The translations under genes and the position numbers were made by a program. From positions 1-47,015 of the forward strand of contig CAZABB010000013.1 of assembly GCA_964483625.1 (NCBI GenBank): DNA of 47,015 nucleotides. Reading direction: 5' to 3'. The notes below the pieces were generated by a model. That model ran no database searches. It was not told the DNA's origin and saw nothing but the letters and a program-made list of their open reading frames with translations. Shown here in pieces: positions 39,365-47,015 of the stretch (its first letter is position 1; every line of letters begins with the position of its first letter). The DNA comes from JAFGQU01 sp964483625 (lineage in GTDB: Bacteria > Omnitrophota > Gorgyraeia > Duberdicusellales > 4484-171).

Positions 39365-39376
39365 TCTATAGAATGA

Positions 39377-39901
39377 TTAAAACTTAATAAGTGAGTAGAC
39401 GGGGTATCGATCCAGTTTTCTGCGGCCGCCCAATCCTTCTAATTCGATGAGAAAAAGGATCCCGACGATTTTTCCTTTTAACTTTTCCGAAAGTTTGACC
39501 AGCGCCCGGGCCGTACCCCCGGTTGCCAGAAGATCATCCAGAACCAGAACCCGCGATCCCGGCTTAAAGGCGTCACGATGGATCTGTAACGAATCCTCGC
39601 CGTACTCCAGAGCGTACGTATGGGTGTACGTTTCGGCGGGAAGCTTGCCGGGTTTACGTACCGGGACAAACCCGCATTTTAACTTATACGCCAGAGCTCC
39701 GCCGAAAATGAATCCCCGCGCTTCGGCGGCAACAATATATTCAATGCGTTTGCCTTTGAGCATCGCCGCCATCTTATCCACTGCCGATTTAAACGACTTG
39801 GGATCATTGAGCAGCGTAGTAATATCTTTAAACATAATCCCTTTCTTGGGAAAATCGGGAATGGTGCGTATGATACTGGATAGCCTTTTTACCATCGTCA
39901 T
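39377..39901 (-). CDS. apt: Adenine phosphoribosyltransferase
   Basis: 174-aa purine salvage enzyme making AMP from adenine and PRPP. Seen: IPDFPKKGIMFKDITTLL, AAEARGFIFGGALA, VRKPGKLP, and the PRPP-binding VLVLDDLLATGGTA (118-131). It starts one base after the sigma-factor stop, so the two are cotranscribed. A second ATG two codons in is equally possible as start. Confidence 0.97.
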   Translation of the reverse strand: MTMVKRLSSIIRTIPDFPKKGIMFKDITTLLNDPKSFKSAVDKMAAMLKGKRIEYIVAAEARGFIFGGALAYKLKCGFVPVRKPGKLPAETYTHTYALEYGEDSLQIHRDAFKPGSRVLVLDDLLATGGTARALVKLSEKLKGKIVGILFLIELEGLGGRRKLDRYPVYSLIKF

Positions 39902-39902
39902 A

Positions 39903-40724
39903 TTAGCTCTCCAAATCCTGCTTCTGTTGTTCCAACGCGTATTTCTTTAATTTCTTAAGCGCCGCCTCTTCGATCTGCCTCACTCTTTCCCGGGATACTT
40001 TGAGCACCTTGGATACCTCCGCCAGGGTATGAGTTTTCGCGTCGGTAATGCCAAACCTCAGATCCAGGACTTTCCTTTCCCGGTCGTTGACGATATCGAG
40101 CAGCTTCATCACGTGTTCATGCTGGAAGAATTTATTCACTTCACTTTCAGTATCGGCATACCCGGTAGCATGAATAAAATCGCCCAGTTCCGATTCCCCG
40201 TCTTTTCCGATCGGCGTCTCAAGCGAAGCTTTCTTCGTTCGCCACATTTCGATTTCATGAACCTTCTCCACCGGCAGCTTCATGCGTTTGGCGATTTCAG
40301 ACGGAGTCGGTTCCCGCTTGACTTTTTGACGCAGTTTTTCCATCGTCTTTTTGTATTTGGCGATAAGTTCGCTCATGTAAACGGGAATACGGATGGTTTT
40401 CCCCTGGTCGATAAGTGCCCGGGTAATGCCCTGGCGGATCCACCAGGCGGCGTAGGTCGAGAAACGATATCCTTTTTTTACGTTAAACTTATCGATCGAC
40501 TTCATCAGCCCGATATTTCCCTCGGCAATCAAGTCCATAAGCGGCAGAGAAAACCGGGAATAATGTTTGGCAATATTGACGACAAGTTTCAGATTCGAAT
40601 TAATAAGCTTGCGCCGGGCAGCCTTATTGCCCCGCTTGGCTTTAATGATCAGATCGACTTCTTCCTTCTTGGTAAGAACCGGAATGCCCTTGATTCTTTC
40701 CAGATAGGCTTTTATGGCTTCCAT
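39903..40724 (-). CDS. Sigma-70 family RNA polymerase sigma factor, RpoD/RpoS-like without region 1.1
   Basis: 273 aa. Region 1.2 (YLERIKGIPVLTKKEE), region 2 with NLKLVVNIAKHYS, LMDLIAEGNIGLMKSIDKF and YRFSTYAAWWIRQGITRAL, region 3, and region 4 with the helix-turn-helix SKVLKVSRERVRQIEEAALKKL. The missing region 1.1 and small size suit either a group 2 alternative sigma or the compact primary sigma of a reduced lineage; the window does not decide. Upstream an AGGAG lies inside a small hairpin. Confidence 0.93.
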   Translation of the reverse strand: MEAIKAYLERIKGIPVLTKKEEVDLIIKAKRGNKAARRKLINSNLKLVVNIAKHYSRFSLPLMDLIAEGNIGLMKSIDKFNVKKGYRFSTYAAWWIRQGITRALIDQGKTIRIPVYMSELIAKYKKTMEKLRQKVKREPTPSEIAKRMKLPVEKVHEIEMWRTKKASLETPIGKDGESELGDFIHATGYADTESEVNKFFQHEHVMKLLDIVNDRERKVLDLRFGITDAKTHTLAEVSKVLKVSRERVRQIEEAALKKLKKYALEQQKQDLES

Positions 40725-40729
40725 AGCTT

Positions 40730-40743
40730 AGGAGTTTTCTCCT
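40730..40743 (-). promoter_or_regulatory. Hairpin containing the Shine-Dalgarno of the sigma-factor gene
   Basis: On the minus strand AGGAG-AAAA-CTCCT folds on itself. The only Shine-Dalgarno-like sequence before the ATG at 40724 is in the 5' arm. Opening of this short stem could gate translation. Confidence 0.4.
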
Positions 40744-40787
40744 TTAGGCGCCCTTTCGAACATACAGGGACGCCGGACACAAAGATA

Positions 40788-43658
40788 TTAACGCTTCTTT
40801 TTCTTCAGCGGTCTTCTTTTTTTGGCCGCCTTGGGTTTTGCTTTCTTCGTTTTTTTCTTCGCTTTTTTCTTCGCCTGGTTCTCCTTGAGTACCGCCTGAG
40901 CCGCGGAAAGGCGCGCGATGGGAATGCGGAACGGCGAGCAGCTTACGTAATTCAATCCCACTTTGTGACAGAATTCCACCGAATCAGGGTCTCCGCCGTG
41001 TTCGCCGCAAATACCGACTTTGAGATCACGCCGTACACCGCGACCTAATTCAGTTGCCATCTCAACCAGCTTACCGACGCCGTTTATATCTAACGATTGA
41101 AACGGATCAGCGTTGTAAATGCCGTTTTTCACGTAATCCACCAGAAACCGCCCGGCGTCGTCACGGGAAAAACCACACCCCATCTGGGTAAGATCATTAG
41201 TTCCAAATGAGAAAAATTCAGCCAGGGAAGCTATTTCATCAGCCGTAAGTGCCGCGCGAGGGACTTCGATCATTGTTCCGATCTTTACCTCGAAGGGAAG
41301 CTTTTTCAATTTGCGTTTCGTTTTTACGGTTTCAATTGTCTGAACAATCAATTCCTTCTGCATGTCGAACTCTTTGACGTTCCCCACAAGAGGGACCATG
41401 ATTTCCGGTTTCACCTTTATCCCCCGGGCGCGTACATGCAGGGCTGCTTCGATAATACCCTGGGTTTGCATCTCGGTGATCTCCGGATAGGTAATCCCCA
41501 ACCGGCAGCCGCGATGTCCCAGCATCGGATTAAACTCATTGAGCGATTCCACCGTCTGTTTGACGCGACGATAATCGATACCCAGCGCCCGCGCCAGATT
41601 CTTCTGCCCCCGGTCGTCATGCGGCAGGAATTCATGCAAAGGCGGATCAAGCAAACGGATGGTACAGGGATACCCTTTTAACGCTTTGAATATCCCTTCA
41701 AAATCACTGCGCTGCAGGGGAAGCAATTCACTTAAAGCCTGCATATATTGCCGCATGGGATCTTTTAACTGTTCTTCCAATGCGGCGCGTTCGCCGGAAT
41801 CACGCGCGATGGAGATAGAATCACGTAATCGTTTCACCTCCGGCGCGACCAGGATCATTTTTCGAAACGAAACGATCCGGTCCCCTTCGAAAAACATATG
41901 TTCGGTACGGCACAAGCCGATACCTTCAGCCCCAAACTGGATGGCATTTTTCGTGTCTTCGGGTGTGTCGGCATTGGTCCGGACCCCCAATTTCCTCACA
42001 TCATCGGCCCATTTCATCAACGTTCCGAACGGTCCGGTCATCTTCGGCGGAATCGTATTGATCTGATCCAGATAGACAATCCCTTTGCTTCCGTTAAGAG
42101 AAATCCAGTCTCCTTCCCGGATAACGGTACTGCCGGCATTCATCTGTTTATGGCCCTCATCAATAGCGATATCTCCGGCGCCGGCAACGCAACATTTTCC
42201 CATGCCGCGGGCAACAACGGCAGCGTGAGAAGTCATTCCGCCCCGCGCGGTAAGAATCCCCTTGGCCGCGTGCATTCCTCTGATATCTTCGGGAGAAGTC
42301 TCAAGTCTGCATAAGATAACGTCTTTCCCCTTTTCCGTCCAGACCTCCGCGTCTTTCGCGGTAAATACCGCCTGCCCCACGGCGGCGCCGGGTGAGGCCG
42401 GAAGGCCGGATGAAGAGAAGACCGTCGCTTTTTTCTCCTGCGCTGTATCGAACATAGGATGCAGCAATTGATCGATCTGTTCCGGCTTGATCCTTAAAAT
42501 CGCCGTGGTCTTGTTGATCAATCTTTCCTCAACCATATCCACCGCGATTTTCAGTGCCGCCTGAGCCGTTCTCTTACCGACCCGCGTCTGTAACATATAC
42601 AGTGTGCCTTTTTCGATCGTAAATTCGAAATCCTGCATATCCAGATAATGTTTTTCCAGCTGCTGGCGAATGTCTTCCAGTTCCTGATAAATATGCGGAT
42701 TCTGCTTCTTAAGTTCTTTAATCGGCAACGGAGTCCTGATCCCGGCAACAACATCTTCCCCCTGCGCGTTCATCAGAAACTCACCGTATAACTGATTGTC
42801 CCCGGTTGAAGGATTTCGGGTAAACCCGACCCCGGTACCGGAATCATACCCCATGTTTCCAAAAACCATAGTCTGAACATTGACCGCGGTACCAATCAAC
42901 CCTTTGATCTTATTGATCTCACGATAGGCAACAGCCCGATCGTTATTCCAGGAGCCGAATACCGCATCGATAGCATGCCACATTTGAACGATCGGGTCCT
43001 GGGGGAAGTTCTCGCGAGTATGCTGTTTATATACCTTCTTATATTTTTCGACAAGTTTTTTCAGATCGTCCAGCTCAAGCGCCGTATCGGGAACGGCACG
43101 GTTAAGAGCTTCCTGTCTTAGTCCTTGAGCATTTTCAATATTCTTCTTCTTGGCGATCGACCGCTTGACTTCTTCCAATTGGTGCTCAAACGAATGATGC
43201 GGCACGCCCATGGCAACATCACCGAACATCTGGATAAACCGGCGGTATGAATCCCAGGCGAAACGGGGATTGTTCGTAAGCCAGCTTAACCCTTCGACAA
43301 CGTCATCGTTTAAGCCCAGGTTAAGAATCGTATCCATCATCCCCGGCATGGAAACCGCAGCGCCGGAACGGACCGAGACCAGAAGCGGATTGGTCTTATC
43401 GCCGAATTTCTTCTTCGTCGCCTTCTCCAGTTTACGCAGGTTCAGTTCAACCTGCGGTTTTAAATCTTTAGGGTATTTACGGTTATTTTCATAAAACAGT
43501 TTACATACCTCCGTCGTAATCGTAAATCCGGGCGGGACAGGCAGTCCGATACTGGACATCTCCGCCAGGTTCGCACCTTTGCCGCCTAAAAGCATCTTCA
43601 GTGTCGTGTCTCCATCGGATTTACCTTGACTGAAAAAATACACCATTTTCTTAGCCAT
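40788..43658 (-). CDS. ppdK: Pyruvate, phosphate dikinase
   Basis: 956 aa interconverting pyruvate + ATP + Pi and PEP + AMP + PPi. The ATP-grasp N-terminal domain has LLGGKGANLAEM and PLLVSVRSGAAVSMPGMMDT. The swivelling His domain carries H478 in ARGGMTSHAAVVARG. The PEP/pyruvate barrel includes GLCRTEHMFF, MIEVPRAALTADEIA and the Cys of VGICGEHGGDPDS. The C-terminus extends about 35 residues beyond the usual end as an almost pure Lys/Ala/Arg tail (from about residue 923). Strong AAAGGAGG Shine-Dalgarno. It supplies or uses PEP, the donor for the PTS genes elsewhere. Confidence 0.98.
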   Translation of the reverse strand: MAKKMVYFFSQGKSDGDTTLKMLLGGKGANLAEMSSIGLPVPPGFTITTEVCKLFYENNRKYPKDLKPQVELNLRKLEKATKKKFGDKTNPLLVSVRSGAAVSMPGMMDTILNLGLNDDVVEGLSWLTNNPRFAWDSYRRFIQMFGDVAMGVPHHSFEHQLEEVKRSIAKKKNIENAQGLRQEALNRAVPDTALELDDLKKLVEKYKKVYKQHTRENFPQDPIVQMWHAIDAVFGSWNNDRAVAYREINKIKGLIGTAVNVQTMVFGNMGYDSGTGVGFTRNPSTGDNQLYGEFLMNAQGEDVVAGIRTPLPIKELKKQNPHIYQELEDIRQQLEKHYLDMQDFEFTIEKGTLYMLQTRVGKRTAQAALKIAVDMVEERLINKTTAILRIKPEQIDQLLHPMFDTAQEKKATVFSSSGLPASPGAAVGQAVFTAKDAEVWTEKGKDVILCRLETSPEDIRGMHAAKGILTARGGMTSHAAVVARGMGKCCVAGAGDIAIDEGHKQMNAGSTVIREGDWISLNGSKGIVYLDQINTIPPKMTGPFGTLMKWADDVRKLGVRTNADTPEDTKNAIQFGAEGIGLCRTEHMFFEGDRIVSFRKMILVAPEVKRLRDSISIARDSGERAALEEQLKDPMRQYMQALSELLPLQRSDFEGIFKALKGYPCTIRLLDPPLHEFLPHDDRGQKNLARALGIDYRRVKQTVESLNEFNPMLGHRGCRLGITYPEITEMQTQGIIEAALHVRARGIKVKPEIMVPLVGNVKEFDMQKELIVQTIETVKTKRKLKKLPFEVKIGTMIEVPRAALTADEIASLAEFFSFGTNDLTQMGCGFSRDDAGRFLVDYVKNGIYNADPFQSLDINGVGKLVEMATELGRGVRRDLKVGICGEHGGDPDSVEFCHKVGLNYVSCSPFRIPIARLSAAQAVLKENQAKKKAKKKTKKAKPKAAKKRRPLKKKKR

Positions 43659-43689
43659 ACTTACATGCCTCCTTTCACCACCGTGTTTC

Positions 43690-45027
43690 TCATAGAGAGT
43701 CTTTTAATTGTCCTATATAGTTGCCGATCTGAGCGATGTCTATACGTTCCTGCTGCATCGTATCACGATTGCGAATCGTCACTTTGTGATCCGATAAACT
43801 ATCGACATCAACCGTCGCGCAGAAAGGGGTCCCGATCTCATCCTGCCGGCGGTATAACTTACCGATCGCCCCGGTATCGTCATAGAGGGCCGGCATCTGT
43901 TCTTTTATATCATAAAAAATATTTTTTGCAAGTTCTACAATCTCACCGCGATTTTTAAGAAGGGGAAAGATCGCCAGGGTATAGGGGGCCATATGGGGTT
44001 TAAGCCGCATTACGACTCTCTTCTTCCCCTTCACTTCTTCCTCGGCATAGGCATCACAGAGGACGGCGAAAAAAGTGCGGTCGACTCCCGCCGAAGGCTC
44101 GATGACGTACGGAATGAACTTCTTCTTTTGCCCATCATCGAAATAAGACAAATCTTTCCTGCTGACTTCCGAATGCCGGGTGAGGTCGTAATCTCCCCGG
44201 TTGGCAATCCCCTCCAGCTCACTCCATCCGAACGGGAAAAGATATTCTATATCGGTGCATCCTTTGGCATAATGCGCCAGCTCATCGGACGAATGTTCCC
44301 TGAGACGTAAATTCTCTCCGGTTAAGCCGATGACCTCGGTATAAAACCGAAACCGCTCCCCGACCCACCGGCGATAAAAATCATCGGCGGTTTCGGGATG
44401 GACGAAATACTCTATCTCCATCTGCTCGAATTCCTTCATGCGGAAGATATAACTGCCCGTGGTCACTTCGTTCCGGAACGCTTTACCAATCTGGGCGATC
44501 CCCAGCGGCAGTTTCTTATGGTAGGTATTCATCACGTTCAGATAATTGGCGAAGATCCCCTGCGCGGTTTCCGGACGTAAGTACGCGTATTGCGGATCGT
44601 CTTCGGTCGCGCTCACATTGGTCTTGAGCATAAGATTGAATTTGCGCGGTTTGCTTTCTGCTGTATCGATCTGGGATTCGCAGGCGGGACAACGATAGAG
44701 CTCCTGGCTTATCTTTTCTATCTTATCAATACGGAACCTTTTTTTGCATTTCGGACAATCAACCAGATAATCGGCAAACCCTTCCAGGTGGCCGGAGGCA
44801 ACAAAAACATCCTCGTGCATAACGATTGCCGAATCCATGCCCAGAATATCTTCCCGTTTCTCAACATACTCTTTCCACCAGATATCCTTGATTTTCCTCT
44901 TGATCACCGCCCCCAGAGGACCATAGTCCCAGAAGCTGGAAAGTCCGCCGTAAATCTCAGACCCCTGAAAAATAAACCCGCGCCGGCGGCAAAGCGATAC
45001 AATCTGATTGAATCTTTCTTCCTGCAT
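43690..45027 (-). CDS. glyS: Glycyl-tRNA synthetase, alpha2 (single-chain) type
   Basis: 445 aa class II synthetase of the GlyQS/archaeal-eukaryal-like dimeric form, not the alpha2-beta2 type. Seen: the start QIVSLCRRRGFIFQGSEIYGG, a zinc-ribbon insertion (CPKCKKRF and CPACES), PETAQGIFANYLNVM, RNEVTTGSYIFRMKEFEQM (motif 2) and EPSAGVDRTFFAVL (motif 3). The C-terminal anticodon domain ends GNYIGQLK. A TATAAT ends 10 bases before the ATG and no Shine-Dalgarno is present, so a near-leaderless message is likely. Confidence 0.97.
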   Translation of the reverse strand: MQEERFNQIVSLCRRRGFIFQGSEIYGGLSSFWDYGPLGAVIKRKIKDIWWKEYVEKREDILGMDSAIVMHEDVFVASGHLEGFADYLVDCPKCKKRFRIDKIEKISQELYRCPACESQIDTAESKPRKFNLMLKTNVSATEDDPQYAYLRPETAQGIFANYLNVMNTYHKKLPLGIAQIGKAFRNEVTTGSYIFRMKEFEQMEIEYFVHPETADDFYRRWVGERFRFYTEVIGLTGENLRLREHSSDELAHYAKGCTDIEYLFPFGWSELEGIANRGDYDLTRHSEVSRKDLSYFDDGQKKKFIPYVIEPSAGVDRTFFAVLCDAYAEEEVKGKKRVVMRLKPHMAPYTLAIFPLLKNRGEIVELAKNIFYDIKEQMPALYDDTGAIGKLYRRQDEIGTPFCATVDVDSLSDHKVTIRNRDTMQQERIDIAQIGNYIGQLKDSL

Positions 45028-45037
45028 AAGGAGTTCT

Positions 45038-45043
45038 ATTATA
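45038..45043 (-). promoter_or_regulatory. -10 element (TATAAT) of glyS
   Basis: A perfect TATAAT on the minus strand lies in the 33-bp panB-glyS gap, with a poor A-rich -35 region. The predicted start point is about 4 nt before the glyS ATG. Confidence 0.5.
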
Positions 45044-45060
45044 TCCCAAAAACTGTTTTT

Positions 45061-45897
45061 TTATAGATGTTTTTGTATTTTTTTCAGTGTTTCTTCGTTT
45101 ACCGCAAAGCTCTGGGCCGGGGACGGAAAGGATTCTTCTTTCACCGCTTTGATATACGCCTCTGCCGCCGCGGTGACCGCTTGGCCCATATCAGCAAATA
45201 CCCGGGTAAACCGGGGCCTCTTTCCCGGATACAACCCCAGAAGATCATACAAAACCAGAACCTGTCCATCGCACCCTTCCCCCGCGCCGATGCCGATGGT
45301 GGGAATCCGCAGAGACTCAGTCAAGATCCGCGAAATTTCCCGGGGAATACATTCCAGCACAATACTGAACACGCCCAGCTTCTCCAGGAGGAGCGCCTGC
45401 TCTTTTAACCGCACGGCCGAAGCGAAGTCCTTACCCTGAACGCGGAACCCTCCTAATTGATCGACGGTCTGAGGCGTCAGACCAATATGCCCCATTACCG
45501 CGATACCGGCCGAAACCAGGTCTTCGGTCACCTCCGGACAATGCTCAAACCATTCGATTTTTACCGCATCGGCCCCGGCCTCCTCGATCAACATCCGCGC
45601 CTGCTCTTTAGCTTTGGCCGGATCAATCTGATACGATTCATAGGGCATGTCGACTACCAGGAGCGTATCTTTCACCCCCCGGCGTACCGCCTGGGTATGC
45701 GTAAGGATTTCGCTGAAGCTCAGCTCTTTGGTCTTCTCCATCCCCAGAATCACATTCGCCAGCGAATCTCCTACCAGAATAATATCCAGTCCCGCCGCAT
45801 CAAGGATACGGGCAAAGGAGTAATCATAGCAGGTCAACATCGTAATCTTTTCCTTCTGTTTTCTGGCAATAATACGGTTGATCTTATCGGAATTCAT
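45061..45897 (-). CDS. panB: 3-methyl-2-oxobutanoate hydroxymethyltransferase
   Basis: About 278 aa from the ATG at 45897, preceded by GGGGAGG at good spacing; a start at 45927 is less likely. Commits 2-ketoisovalerate to pantothenate and CoA. Seen: KITMLTCYDYSFARILD, VGDSLANVILGM, VKIEWFEH, VMGHIGLTPQ and IGIGAGEGCDGQVLV. It overlaps the end of apbE by 14 bp. panC and panD are not in view. Confidence 0.97.
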   Translation of the reverse strand: MNSDKINRIIARKQKEKITMLTCYDYSFARILDAAGLDIILVGDSLANVILGMEKTKELSFSEILTHTQAVRRGVKDTLLVVDMPYESYQIDPAKAKEQARMLIEEAGADAVKIEWFEHCPEVTEDLVSAGIAVMGHIGLTPQTVDQLGGFRVQGKDFASAVRLKEQALLLEKLGVFSIVLECIPREISRILTESLRIPTIGIGAGEGCDGQVLVLYDLLGLYPGKRPRFTRVFADMGQAVTAAAEAYIKAVKEESFPSPAQSFAVNEETLKKIQKHL

Positions 45898-46849
45898 ATA
45901 TCCGCCTCCCCTTTTCATCTTCGGCAATTACATATATCCGCAGGGTCGTAACCTGCCGAGAAAAAAAATCCCGGATTTTGTCCAATCCCATAACAAAAAA
46001 CGCCGTCGCAAGACTGTCGGCGGTCGTCACGTTATGCGCCACCACGCTCACACTGACGATATCGGTCTGTACCGGATACCCGCTGAAAGGATCGATCAGA
46101 TGAGAATACGTCTGTCCCCGATATTCAAAAAACTGTTCATAGTCACCGGAGGTAGCGATAGCTTCATCTTCCAGGGCAACAGGAAACAGTATCTTTTCCG
46201 GCTCCCGCGGATCCTTCACTCCCACCTTCCAGGCCTTGTTTTTCTCCCGTCCCAGACAATACAAATCTCCTCCGGCATTTATAATCGCCGCATCAATTCC
46301 CGCCGCCTGTAAGCGGCGTATCGTTTTATCAACCATATAGCCTTTGGCTATCCCCCCCGGATCGATCCGCATACCCGCGGCGGTTAATGTAACAGCCTTC
46401 CGTTGGAAATCAATACGAATATCCTCCATCGTCCCGGAATCTCTCGCCGCCTGGATCTGCTGGCGATCTTCGAAAAAATCTCTATCTTGTTCATTTATCC
46501 GCTCTTTCCAGAGATCGTACAATCTTCCCTTACTGATATCGAAATAACCCTCCGTGAGATCATACACAGCCAGGGACAACTTGAGTAATTCGATAGTCTC
46601 GGAATCGACCTCAACCGGTTCGCCCCTTGAGTGATTGATACGATATATGTCCGAACCTTCCCGATACGGATCAAAAAGAACTCCCAGCCGGCTGAACTCA
46701 TCCCGTACCAGATTTGAAGCGTCGGCAGAAGGAGAAACGACACTGATAAACGTCCCGGCGGCGATGAAGGTATCGCGGTATATTTTCTGCGACAGCGGCT
46801 GGCATCCGGCAAGCAACACACTCGTTATAATAACTATTTTCTTAACCAT
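45884..46849 (-). CDS. apbE: FAD:protein FMN transferase (ApbE), lipoprotein
   Basis: About 321 aa. From the ATG at 46849 the N-terminus MVKKIVIITSVLLAGC is a lipoprotein signal with Cys16, placing the enzyme outside the inner membrane. It attaches FMN covalently to threonine of Rnf/Nqr-type subunits. Seen: RIDPGGIAKGYMVDK, INAGGDLYCLG, HLIDPFSGYPV and the Mg-binding TTADSLATAFFVMG. A TTG at 46876 would spoil the signal peptide. It overlaps the PHP gene by 16 bp. No rnf or nqr genes are in view. Confidence 0.94.
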   Translation of the reverse strand: MVKKIVIITSVLLAGCQPLSQKIYRDTFIAAGTFISVVSPSADASNLVRDEFSRLGVLFDPYREGSDIYRINHSRGEPVEVDSETIELLKLSLAVYDLTEGYFDISKGRLYDLWKERINEQDRDFFEDRQQIQAARDSGTMEDIRIDFQRKAVTLTAAGMRIDPGGIAKGYMVDKTIRRLQAAGIDAAIINAGGDLYCLGREKNKAWKVGVKDPREPEKILFPVALEDEAIATSGDYEQFFEYRGQTYSHLIDPFSGYPVQTDIVSVSVVAHNVTTADSLATAFFVMGLDKIRDFFSRQVTTLRIYVIAEDEKGRRIYEFR

Positions 46850-47015
46850 CGCAACAACGTATGCTTCGAAAAACAATTGACCACATCGTCACCCTCAAGC
46901 CACCCCCGCCGGGCGACGGAAACCCCTAATTTCATATTGGCAAGCTGATCCAGCGAATGACTGTCAGTTCCCAGCGCAATCTTCACGCCCGCCTGTTTCG
47001 CCTGACGGCAATGGA
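46834..47015 (-). CDS. PHP-domain protein, 3' end only (PolX-type C-terminus)
   Basis: About 59 codons ending at a TAG at 46834-46836. Visible protein: KQAGVKIALGTDSHSLDQL, MKLGVSVARRGWLE, VVNCFSKHTLLRWL. The GTDSHS metal site and ARRGWLE ending match the C-terminal PHP exonuclease domain of bacterial family X DNA polymerases. A stand-alone PHP protein with the same ending cannot be excluded because the rest lies outside the window. Confidence 0.75.
   Translation of the reverse strand, partial: HCRQAKQAGVKIALGTDSHSLDQLANMKLGVSVARRGWLEGDDVVNCFSKHTLLRWLRK

Overview
The window reads as a chromosomal segment of a Gram-negative, non-proteobacterial bacterium. It has an outer membrane (lpxB, an MsbA-type exporter, a beta-barrel porin), an alpha2-type glycyl-tRNA synthetase, a short EF-Ts, pyruvate phosphate dikinase, and a Gfo/Idh dehydrogenase of the GnnA type directly before lpxB. 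Gene content and order recall the Omnitrophota (former OP3) or related PVC/Elusimicrobiota lineages. That is a judgement from memory of gene neighbourhoods, made without a database search. No phage, plasmid, CRISPR or classical insertion sequence is present.

Layout. Positions 1-25812 form an almost unbroken minus-strand block. In transcription order it holds an msbA-like exporter; rpsB-tsf-pyrH-frr; a tRNA-Lys/Leu/Gly cluster; a PTS regulatory set (EIIA, YvcK, HPr, EI); aromatic amino acid genes (pheA, hisC, aroF, tyrA); cmk; lepA; a four-helix-bundle (23S-IVS family) gene; lepB; a zinc-ribbon lipoprotein; pgsA; plsY; recA; an HtrA protease; recX; alaS; and hisD (cut by the window edge). Many junctions are ATGA or TGATG overlaps. 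Positions 25959-27994 (+) carry gnnA-like and lpxB, convergent with mnmG. Positions 30070-31772 (+) carry a membrane protein and a ParA-type ATPase fused to a glycogen-binding (CBM48/AMPK-beta) domain. These are convergent with a cyclic-nucleotide-domain patatin, a GH1 glycosidase and a double-ACT protein. Positions 35414-36710 hold a LOG-family operon. Then come a porin with a strong promoter and long leader, tRNA-Arg, apt, a short RpoD-like sigma factor, ppdK, glyS, panB, apbE and the 3' end of a PolX-type PHP gene.

The least explained signal lies between genes. Nearly every non-overlapping spacer between recA and cmk, and several elsewhere, holds an imperfect inverted repeat. Its arms are built from iterated 7-9-base words beginning GTC (dialects GTCACATAG, GTCTCTGG, GTCGTTC/GTCGTACG). 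One pair of arms encloses the four-helix-bundle gene, which resembles the layout of 23S rRNA intervening sequences but outside rRNA. Another pair supplies the C-terminal codons of both lpxB and mnmG. An 84-bp palindromic module occurs twice in inverted orientation with one mismatch, bracketing the LOG operon and its promoter. A third, diverged core lies beside tRNA-Leu. A separate ~90-bp direct repeat occurs twice, 16 kb apart, and its stem shows one compensatory C-G to T-A change.
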